Positions 57,683 through 64,000 of a stretch of DNA of 64,000 nt are shown piece by piece. The position numbers and the translations under genes are program-made. Source of the stretch: [Clostridium] saccharolyticum WM1 (GTDB taxonomy: Bacteria; Bacillota; Clostridia; Lachnospirales; Lachnospiraceae); contig NC_014376.1 of assembly GCF_000144625.1 (NCBI RefSeq), positions 620,001 to 684,000 on the forward strand, written 5' to 3'. The notes under the pieces are model-generated. The model was given only the letters and a program-made list of their open reading frames with translations, was not told where the DNA came from and did no database searches. Every line of letters starts with the position of its first letter. Positions within the stretch are counted from its first letter, which is position 1.

Positions 57683-58609
57683 TTGGCTAAGGAAAGAGAA
57701 ACAACGAAAAAGGAAAGCAGCGGTAAGACGTTACAGGCAATGAAAAGAAAGCGTGAACCTTACCTTTATCTCCTTCCAACGATTGTGCTGATGCTTTTAT
57801 TGCTGATTATCCCCATCTGCATGGTGGTCCGGTATTCGTTTTTTGATAATGTAATTGTCAAGAAAGATCCTGTATTTGCCGGGCTAAAGAACTATGCCAT
57901 GATCCTGTCAGACAAAACTTTTTTTGTTGCAGTGAAAAACACCTTGTTTTTTGTGGGGGCCAGCGTAATTGTTCATATGTTTTTAGGAATGCTGTTTGCC
58001 ATACTTCTCAATACAAGGTATATAGGAATAAATTTGAAAGCATTTTTCCGGGTGATTTATGTATTGCCCTGGATGTTTACGGCATCAGTTATCGCCATCT
58101 TATGGAAAATGATGATGAATCCCAATGGAATTATAAACTACTTACTGCAAATCACGAATCTCACATCTTCCCATATCGAATGGCTGGGTTCCCGGAATTT
58201 CGCATTATTTTCAGTAACGCTGATCAATATATGGGCTGGATATCCATTTTATATGGTCAGCATCCTGGCAGGACTTCAGGGGATACCCACGGATCTTTAT
58301 GAGGCATCGGCCATTGACGGGGCCAATGCAGTACAGCAGTTTATCCGCATTACCATTCCCCAGTTAAAGCCCATTATTATCAGCTTGTTCATGCTGGATT
58401 TTGTGTGGACCATACAGCAGTTTGCCCTGATCTGGATGACCACAGGCGGGGGACCGATCAATGCCACAGAAATGATAAGTACATTTATTTATAAAAGGGG
58501 ATTCAGTAAGTATCAATATTCCCAGGCCTCTGCATCGGCAGTGATCTTACTGGTTGTTTGTTCCGTCATAGCAGTTTTTTATGTGCGGCATCAGAGAGAG
58601 AGGGACTGA
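57683..58609 (+). CDS. Sugar ABC transporter permease 1 (MalF/UgpA-like)
   Basis: About 308 residues with six helices and the EAA loop EASAIDGANAVQQFIRITIP. Start choice is uncertain: AAGGAGG (57666-57672) nearly touches ATG 57674, whereas in-frame TTG 57683 is 10 bp away and preferred. A basic, Ser/Lys-rich N-terminus precedes helix 1 (YLYLLPTIVLMLLLLI). Channel subunit with the next permease. Confidence 0.85.
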   Translation: MAKERETTKKESSGKTLQAMKRKREPYLYLLPTIVLMLLLLIIPICMVVRYSFFDNVIVKKDPVFAGLKNYAMILSDKTFFVAVKNTLFFVGASVIVHMFLGMLFAILLNTRYIGINLKAFFRVIYVLPWMFTASVIAILWKMMMNPNGIINYLLQITNLTSSHIEWLGSRNFALFSVTLINIWAGYPFYMVSILAGLQGIPTDLYEASAIDGANAVQQFIRITIPQLKPIIISLFMLDFVWTIQQFALIWMTTGGGPINATEMISTFIYKRGFSKYQYSQASASAVILLVVCSVIAVFYVRHQRERD

Positions 58610-58611
58610 TT

Positions 58612-59448
58612 ATGGTAGGAAAGAAAAAGTGGTACATAAAACTATTGATTATGATCCTTCTGGGAGCCGGAGCGCTGTTTTCGGGGTTCCCCATATTATG
58701 GATGCTCCTCAGCTCCTTGAAACCCAATGGGGAAATCTTTGCATGGCCGCCTATATGGATATCAGAGAATTTCAGTTTGAAAGCATATAGTTCCATCTTT
58801 CACAATCCTGAAAAGGTGAGATTTTTTATCAACAGCTATTGCATTGCAATGCTTGTGGTAATTTTGACCCTGATTATTGGGATACTTGCATCGTACAGTT
58901 TCAGCCGTTTTAATTTTCCGGGAAAAAGCGTTATCAATACCCTCATCGTCAGCGTGCAGGCAGTACCTCCCATCACCCTTCTGATCCCATATTTAAGCCT
59001 GATTGTCAGCTTGAAATTATATAATACTTTTGGAGCGCTGATCCTTACGTATATGCTGTTTACATTGCCCTATGCCATTTTGATGATTACGGGATACATG
59101 AATACTCTGCCAAAGGATTTAGATGAAGCGGTAATGATTGACGGCGGTTCCAGGTTTGTGGCTCTTTGGACTGTGCTGGTCCCGGTATCAGTTCCCGGAC
59201 TGGTTTCCGTGGGAATGTATACCTTCATGCAGGCATGGAATGAATATTTGTTTGCATTGGCATTGACCAAAACAAATGAAATGCGGACGGTACCGGTGGG
59301 CATCAGTTTACTCATGGGGCAGCATGCGTATGAGTGGAATCAAATGATGTCCATGAGCGTTTTGGGCTCCTTGCCGGTATTGATGCTCTTTTTGTTTTTC
59401 CAGCGGTACTTTATTGCCGGAATGACAGCAGGAGCTGTAAAAAATTAA
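58612..59448 (+). CDS. Sugar ABC transporter permease 2 (MalG/UgpE-like)
   Basis: 278 residues, six helices, EAA motif DEAVMIDGGSRFVALWTVLV followed by PVSVPG. ATG 58612 follows GAGAGGG and lies 2 bp after the permease 1 stop. No ATPase gene is linked; a shared one is presumed. Confidence 0.9.
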   Translation: MVGKKKWYIKLLIMILLGAGALFSGFPILWMLLSSLKPNGEIFAWPPIWISENFSLKAYSSIFHNPEKVRFFINSYCIAMLVVILTLIIGILASYSFSRFNFPGKSVINTLIVSVQAVPPITLLIPYLSLIVSLKLYNTFGALILTYMLFTLPYAILMITGYMNTLPKDLDEAVMIDGGSRFVALWTVLVPVSVPGLVSVGMYTFMQAWNEYLFALALTKTNEMRTVPVGISLLMGQHAYEWNQMMSMSVLGSLPVLMLFLFFQRYFIAGMTAGAVKN

Positions 59449-59502
59449 TACGTATGATTATCCGGAAACGGAAATCTAATAAAAAAGTTGGAGGAAAAAA
59501 CT

Positions 59503-60360
59503 ATGCTATTAAACATGAAAGAACTGCTGGCGGCTGCAAATGAAAACAATTTTGCTGTGCCTGCATTTAACATCAGCTCCTATGCGATGTTCAATGGAAT
59601 TATGGAGGCCTCAGAAGAGGAACATGCACCGGTTATTATTTCGATCCATCCCGATGAATTGAGCCATATTGGAACAGATATCATTCAGGCAATCAGGCAG
59701 AGGGCTTATAAAACAAAGATACCGGTATGCATCCATCTGGATCATGGCTCATCCTTTGAACAGATCATGATTGCCATTCAGGCAGGATATACCTCTGTTA
59801 TGATAGACGGCTCCAGCCTTCCTTTTGAAGAAAATATTGCTGTTTGCAAAAAGGTATGTGAAGCGGCACATGGGGCAGATGTATCGGTAGAGGGCGAACT
59901 GGGCACAATCGGAACCACCGATTCCGCAGAAACAGAAAATCAGGTGATTATTTATACAAAACCGGATGATGCCGCTAAATTTGTAGAGGAGACAGGGGTT
60001 GATACACTGGCAATCGCGATCGGAACCTGCCACGGATTATACCCTGCCGGAATGAAGCCGGAATTAAAGCTGGATTTATTAAAAGAGATCAAATCCAAAG
60101 TATCCATTCCCCTGGTACTCCATGGAGGATCCAATAATCCGGATAAAGAGATCGGGGAATCAGTAGCATTAGGGGTCAATAAGATCAATATTTCCAGCGA
60201 TATTAAAGCGGCATATTACATGAAAATGAGAGAGGTTTTAAAAGACGGCAGCCTTCGGGAACCCAATATGATTGAACCGCCGTGCATAGAAGCCATGAAG
60301 GAAGTGGCATATCACAAGATCCGGCTTTTTAAGGCGGACGGAAAGGCTGCACGTTACTAG
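59503..60360 (+). CDS. Class II ketose-bisphosphate-type aldolase
   Basis: 285 residues, FbaA/GatY/KbaY family. Conserved points: N-terminal NENNFAVPAFNIS, HLDHGSS (Asp80 and zinc ligand His81), VEGELGTIG, GTCHGLY (His177) and LVLHGGSN (His207), and NINISSDIK for phosphate binding. GGAGGA (59490-59495) precedes ATG 59503. It cleaves a phosphorylated ketose to DHAP and an aldehyde, or the reverse. In this operon it likely acts after the sugar kinase downstream; tagatose-, fructose- and xylulose-1-phosphate are all possible substrates. Confidence 0.9.
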   Translation: MLLNMKELLAAANENNFAVPAFNISSYAMFNGIMEASEEEHAPVIISIHPDELSHIGTDIIQAIRQRAYKTKIPVCIHLDHGSSFEQIMIAIQAGYTSVMIDGSSLPFEENIAVCKKVCEAAHGADVSVEGELGTIGTTDSAETENQVIIYTKPDDAAKFVEETGVDTLAIAIGTCHGLYPAGMKPELKLDLLKEIKSKVSIPLVLHGGSNNPDKEIGESVALGVNKINISSDIKAAYYMKMREVLKDGSLREPNMIEPPCIEAMKEVAYHKIRLFKADGKAARY

Positions 60361-60549
60361 GGTGTGGCTGAAGACTGCATGTTCCAAGATGTGCGTTACA
60401 CTTTGTAGGAGATTTGTTCCGGCTGAAGGTGCACAGCGGATTAGGCCAACCAAATTTGGAGCAAATATGCCCCAAAGTGAGACGTGCAGACTGGAGCAGA
60501 TCTTTTTATGGGAAATGGCATATATAGCATGAGAGGGCGGGCGGATAGA

Positions 60550-61866
60550 ATGAAGGCAGAGGAAAAATATATTGAAACATTTGAACAAATAGAACCATTG
60601 ATCAGAAGAAGAATTGAAAAGAATGCTTTCACGGCACTGGGTTACACCAGTAATCTGGATGTATTGTGTGATTTTCAAATAGAAGTATTCAATGAGCTTT
60701 TAAGCAGATCTCTTCCCAATGGGGATCTAGCCGGAATGAAAGCCTCAAAAGAGATCACGGATATGGAGGGGTTTTTGGAAACCATTGTGTATTTCTGCAC
60801 CCATGGAATCGGCGGAGAAGTTGATATCTCGGATTTCGGTATAATCAGGGATACGTTTGAAGTAAAAAAAGGCATGGGCGGGACTGCGACCCAGGGGGCT
60901 ATGGCTTTGGCAGCAGTCACATGCCCTTCCATCATTCATTTGACAGATGATTCCAAAGAAGTATGCGATATTTTAAATTCACCATATATTTATACGGTTT
61001 CCAACAAAGGAGAATTAATCCATACAGATCAGATTACACAAACAGCAGAGCAGGAAATACATTATATCATTCAGTTTAAAAAGGGAGATGTGATTTGCCT
61101 TGGCAGCCAGAAGATCACAATTCCAGCCTCAAACAGACTGATCATAACCAAAATTACAGTCAATGAAGCGCTTCCTTTCTCGGATTCCTTCTTCACCTAC
61201 GTAGAAACTCATGCCGCAAATATTAAGAGCAATGTCCTTTCCAGCTTTAATGCCATTCAGGATAAAGGGATCTTGGAACAAAGGCTGGCTTATGTAAAGG
61301 AACATATCAAAAAATATAAGGCAAACAATGAGGCTGGCATCGTATATTTTGAAGATGCACATTATCATAATAAGGAAATCCGGCAGGTATGCCTGGAGAC
61401 GCTTTATCCCTATGTTGATATTTTGAGTTTAAATGAAGAAGAATTAGAGTACACCCTCAGCATGTATGATTTCCCCATAGAAATCAATGATATCCATTCC
61501 TGCATAAAGGGAGCAGACTATATCAAAGAACGGTTTTCTGTAAAAAAAGGAATCATTGTACACACCAAGGATTATTCCATGTATCTTGGAGAAACATTAA
61601 GCGGGGATATTGAAAAAGGATTAATGCTGGGCAATATGCTGGCCACTGCAAAGGCGGTCAATGGGTGGTATGGTACAAAAGAACAGATCCGTGAAGTCAT
61701 AAAGCTGCCCTTAAGTGAAAAAGGAATGAGAAACAGGGAATTGACAGCAAAAGAGCATTTTCCCTGGGAGGTGGTTTTCGTGCCGTCGAAATACATTGAC
61801 AAACCAAGGTATACCATTGGATTAGGAGATTCCTTTGTAGCCGGCGTGCAGCTGTGTTTTGAATAA
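60550..61866 (+). CDS. ADP-dependent glucokinase/phosphofructokinase-type sugar kinase
   Basis: 438 residues, ribokinase-like fold in the ADP_PFK_GK branch. Visible: N-terminal TALGYTSNLDVLCDF (substrate-binding GxNxD-like), KKGMGGTATQGAMAL, LNEEELEYTL and the C-terminal catalytic GLGDSFVAG. ATG 60550 is used, after GAGAGGGCGG; the frame opens at 60484. The group uses ADP as phosphoryl donor in Archaea and animals; the donor of bacterial members must be tested. It probably phosphorylates the ketose made by the lyxose isomerase. Preceded by ~190 bp without a clear gene. Confidence 0.72.
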   Translation: MKAEEKYIETFEQIEPLIRRRIEKNAFTALGYTSNLDVLCDFQIEVFNELLSRSLPNGDLAGMKASKEITDMEGFLETIVYFCTHGIGGEVDISDFGIIRDTFEVKKGMGGTATQGAMALAAVTCPSIIHLTDDSKEVCDILNSPYIYTVSNKGELIHTDQITQTAEQEIHYIIQFKKGDVICLGSQKITIPASNRLIITKITVNEALPFSDSFFTYVETHAANIKSNVLSSFNAIQDKGILEQRLAYVKEHIKKYKANNEAGIVYFEDAHYHNKEIRQVCLETLYPYVDILSLNEEELEYTLSMYDFPIEINDIHSCIKGADYIKERFSVKKGIIVHTKDYSMYLGETLSGDIEKGLMLGNMLATAKAVNGWYGTKEQIREVIKLPLSEKGMRNRELTAKEHFPWEVVFVPSKYIDKPRYTIGLGDSFVAGVQLCFE

Positions 61867-61925
61867 AAAGCTTGAAAAAGGGCGTGATTTACGGCAATAT
61901 AATAAGGTATGAAGGGAGGGACATG

Positions 61926-62762
61926 ATGTTAGACAAACCCGTATTGGAAGTGATCAAGGATAATTATGCAAAAATATTCTCAGCGGAGAAGAAAGTAGCG
62001 GATTTTGTTTTGGAACATCCACAGGAAGCGGTGGATGCCAATGTTTCTGAATTGGCAAAGGCCAGCGGTGTGAGTGATGCAACGGTTGTGCGCATGTGCC
62101 ATCATCTGGGATATAAGGGATATTATCAATTCCGGCTGATGCTGGCAAAGGATGTGGGAAGAGAAGAGGGAGAAGAAATTGAAGAATTGCAGAACACCCC
62201 CAATCCTGTCATGAAGATTTTCCAAAAGTATGTGAATTCATTAACAGCCATAGCGGAATGCATTGATGAAGAAGATATGCGGTCCTGTGTGAATTTGATA
62301 AAGGAATGCAGGCAGGCTCATGTTTTAGCGGTAGGAAATACAATGCCTCTGGCACTTTATATGGGTTTCAGATTAGGAAGACTGGGAGTGAAATGCACCT
62401 ATGGCATCTCGCCGGAATATTTTTTGAATCATGTAAATCTTGCTGATAAAGAAGATATTATTATAGCCATTTCCCAATCCGGAAGTTCCAGACAGATTAT
62501 ACAAGGCATGGAATTAGCCAGGGAAAAAGGTCTTAAGATGATGGCCATCACCGGATACAGGCAGTCACCGGTATCGGAGCTGGCTGATTACGTATTGATC
62601 TCCAATGGAAGAAAGGAATCCTTTGATTATTATAAAAATTACGCTCACTTAAAAGAAACGGCATTAATTGATGCATTGTTGGAATTGCTGACAAACTGGA
62701 AAAAAATTGAGGAAACGGACGCAGATAAGCCTGAGGTCATTTTATCTGAATATAAATATTGA
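61926..62762 (+). CDS. RpiR/MurR-family transcriptional regulator
   Basis: 278 residues: an N-terminal HTH_6 (IFSAEKKVADFVLEHPQEAV, NVSELAKASGVSDATVVRMC) and a C-terminal SIS sugar-phosphate-binding domain (AHVLAVGNTMPLALYMGFRL, DIIIAISQSGSSRQIIQ). ATG 61926 is preferred, with GGAGGG 5 bp upstream; ATG 61923 is equally in frame. It likely senses a phosphorylated intermediate of this pathway and controls the operon it sits in, possibly through the palindrome at 56228. Confidence 0.9.
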   Translation: MLDKPVLEVIKDNYAKIFSAEKKVADFVLEHPQEAVDANVSELAKASGVSDATVVRMCHHLGYKGYYQFRLMLAKDVGREEGEEIEELQNTPNPVMKIFQKYVNSLTAIAECIDEEDMRSCVNLIKECRQAHVLAVGNTMPLALYMGFRLGRLGVKCTYGISPEYFLNHVNLADKEDIIIAISQSGSSRQIIQGMELAREKGLKMMAITGYRQSPVSELADYVLISNGRKESFDYYKNYAHLKETALIDALLELLTNWKKIEETDADKPEVILSEYKY

Positions 62763-62812
62763 CCCGTATGGACCCGGGAGAGTCTGGCGCTGCACAGGAA
62801 AGGAGCGGTCTG

Positions 62813-63505
62813 ATGAAACGGTCAGAAATTAATAAGGGAATAAAAGATATGGAGCAGCTTATCATGGAACACAAATTTGAAATCCCCCCTTTTACAAAAT
62901 GGACTGCCGGGGAATGGTCAGATAAGGGACATGAATATGATGAAATCAGGGATAATAAGCTGGGCTGGGATATTACGGACTTTGGTCTGGGAAAATTCAG
63001 CCAGACCGGTTTTTCCCTGCTCACCATCCGCAATGGCAATTTAAACATGGATCAATATAAAAAAACCTATGCAGAGAAGCTGCTGATGCTTTATGAAGGG
63101 CAAACAGCTGCCATGCATTTTCACTGGAATAAGATGGAAGATATTATTAACAGAGGCGGGAATGATGTGTATATCACTGTGTATAACGGATCGGAAGATG
63201 GAAGGATTCTGGATACGGATGTGACTGTCCGCATGGATGGGAAGCTGAGCATCGTCTCTGCCGGAACAAAAGTAAAATTATCTCCGGGAGAAAGTATAAC
63301 CATTACTCCCTATATGTACCACGATTTTGCGGTCCCGGATACAGGCGGAAGCGTACTGCTGGGAGAGGTCTCCATGTGCAATGATGATGACAATGACAAC
63401 CGGTTTTATGATGCAGCGGTAGGAAGGTTCCCGGAAATAGAAGAAGACGAGCCGCCGTACCGCCTGCTTTGCAATGAATATCCGGAAGCAGGGCAAACGT
63501 ATTAA
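62813..63505 (+). CDS. D-lyxose/D-mannose isomerase (cupin)
   Basis: 230 residues, the D-lyxose ketol-isomerase family. The cupin metal site is visible: MHFHWNKMED (His102, His104, Glu109) and YMYHDFAVP (His170); FTKWTAGEW and CNDDDNDNRFYD are further family markers. ATG 62813 follows AAAGGAG; the frame runs upstream to 62759 without a site. Enzymes of this group convert D-lyxose to D-xylulose and often D-mannose to D-fructose. It is the last gene of the operon, before a strong terminator. Confidence 0.88.
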   Translation: MKRSEINKGIKDMEQLIMEHKFEIPPFTKWTAGEWSDKGHEYDEIRDNKLGWDITDFGLGKFSQTGFSLLTIRNGNLNMDQYKKTYAEKLLMLYEGQTAAMHFHWNKMEDIINRGGNDVYITVYNGSEDGRILDTDVTVRMDGKLSIVSAGTKVKLSPGESITITPYMYHDFAVPDTGGSVLLGEVSMCNDDDNDNRFYDAAVGRFPEIEEDEPPYRLLCNEYPEAGQTY

Positions 63506-63540
63506 GAAGGAATGATCAAAAACAGAATCGTAAATATATT

Positions 63541-63583
63541 AGAAGTCCTTATCAGTGCTGAAATACTGATAAGGACTTCTTGA
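63541..63583 (+). terminator. Terminator of the lyxose-isomerase operon
   Basis: AGAAGTCCTTATCAGT (63541-63556) pairs perfectly with ACTGATAAGGACTTCT (63565-63580), 16 bp, loop GCTGAAAT. The usual T run is replaced after a few bases by the putative intron start GTGCGCC. Confidence 0.85.
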
Positions 63584-63725
63584 GTGCGCCCGGCGGACGC
63601 AAGTTCCAACGGGTGCAAGTCCCGAATCCGCCCGTGCACATCAACTATTGAAAGCGCCGTGTACCGAACAGTACGTACGTGGAGGCTCTCTCCGGCCTGT
63701 ATTCCGGCGTCAGTATACACCATGG
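63583..63725 (+). mobile_element. Remnant of a group II (class C-like) intron
   Basis: GTGCGCC at 63583 is a group II intron 5' end; it is followed by GGACGCAAGTTCC and GGGTGCAAGTCCCG, typical of domain I, and by GCCGTGTACCGAACAG / TACGTACGTGGAGGC (about 63655-63690), which resembles sequence beyond the reverse-transcriptase gene in such introns. No RT gene is present and the total is only ~140 bp, so it is an internally deleted relic. Group IIC introns insert just 3' of terminator hairpins, as here. The 3' end is uncertain. Confidence 0.55.
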
Positions 63726-63762
63726 GGTTTTCAACATATGATTTAGTAAGGGGTATTATATC

Positions 63763-64000
63763 TTAAATCCAGCCTCCGTCAAGACCGATAACCTGTCCGG
63801 TTAAATAGGAATTTTTGTAGCCCAGGTGGTATACCAGGTCGGCGACTTCCTCTGCCTTTCCCAAACGTCCGGCAGGAATCTCGTCGATGAGAGCGATTAA
63901 TTCATCCTCCTCCAGAAACTGATTCATTTCCGTATCAATGGCGCCGCAGGCAACGGCGTTGACCTGGATATTGCTTGGAGCCAGCTCCTTAGCCAATGCT
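63763..64000 (-). CDS. SDR-family oxidoreductase, C-terminal part (cut by window edge)
   Basis: The stop is the complement of TTA at 63763-63765 and the frame is open to the window end. The visible ~79 residues match the C-terminus of FabG-like SDRs: LAPSNIQVNAVACGAIDTEM, PAGRLGKAEEVADLV and YLTGQVIGLDGGW. The catalytic Ser, Tyr and Lys would lie outside the window. Convergent with the lyxose-isomerase operon. The substrate cannot be told; 3-oxoacyl-ACP or sugar-alcohol reduction are both common. Confidence 0.85.
   Translation of the reverse strand, partial: ALAKELAPSNIQVNAVACGAIDTEMNQFLEEDELIALIDEIPAGRLGKAEEVADLVYHLGYKNSYLTGQVIGLDGGWI

Overview
The window reads as a chromosomal segment of an anaerobic Firmicute of the Lachnospiraceae type (the Lacrimispora / former Clostridium group). 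The grounds are the six-cysteine SCIFF peptide with its radical-SAM maturase, the neighbouring secDF-tgt-yajC block, a TIGR04086-type membrane protein, DUF2325/DUF3793 genes, CUT1 sugar ABC operons without their own ATPase gene, strong AGGAGG ribosome sites and moderate GC. This is inference from gene content; no rRNA or tRNA gene was seen.

Layout. (1) 1-5165: an AT-rich surface-polysaccharide cassette (membrane glycosyltransferase, FdtA-type ketoisomerase, GtrB-like and GtrA-like proteins, GNAT acetyltransferase, sugar aminotransferase), probably making and moving a dTDP-3-acetamido-3,6-dideoxyhexose. (2) 5230-11532: a mosaic of three IS66 elements. Two copies of one IS66 face each other around a different, intact IS66, giving identical-looking 1.1-kb inverted arms. 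(3) 11533-13677: a MarR-pirin-nitroreductase operon with a clear promoter and operator. (4) 13678-18480: an accessory zone with a 28-bp minisatellite, two small coiled-coil genes (one with a zinc ribbon), a secreted cell-wall-binding-repeat protein and eight copies of a 103-bp non-coding tandem repeat. (5) 18481-33573: a second, more GC-rich surface-glycan locus (TPP enzyme, sugar epimerase, sugar C-methyltransferase, secondary-alcohol dehydrogenase, three glycosyltransferases, a polyprenyl-phosphate sugar transferase, an LCP attachment protein), then an HtrA protease. (6) 33589-43318: a LacI-type regulator divergent from a sugar operon containing an ABC importer, a PhnP-like hydrolase, a calcineurin-like phosphoesterase, a tyrosine-phosphatase-fold protein, a P-loop kinase and a GH13_18 sucrose-phosphorylase-like enzyme. 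(7) 43337-46108: an AraC regulator and a DUF2325-DUF3793-flavodoxin operon, each preceded by the same 18-bp palindrome. (8) 46181-55858: housekeeping genes: a divergent ClpX, an LspA-like peptidase, a CNNM/CorC transporter, TIGR04086, scfA-scfB, secDF, tgt, yajC. (9) 56180-63583: a second sugar operon (ABC importer, class II aldolase, ADP-dependent-type sugar kinase, RpiR regulator, D-lyxose isomerase), a terminator with what looks like a group IIC intron remnant attached, and the end of an SDR oxidoreductase gene on the opposite strand.

How the parts work together. Regions 1 and 5 encode cell-envelope glycan assembly: nucleotide-sugar tailoring, glycosyl transfer on polyprenyl phosphate, and LCP attachment to the wall. 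Regions 6 and 9 are self-contained sugar-uptake pathways with linked regulators and candidate operators. The least explained material is the non-coding repeats, hairpins around ribosome-binding sites, a hairpin leader element recurring before several genes, the shared palindrome of region 7, and the phosphoesterase-rich sugar operon.
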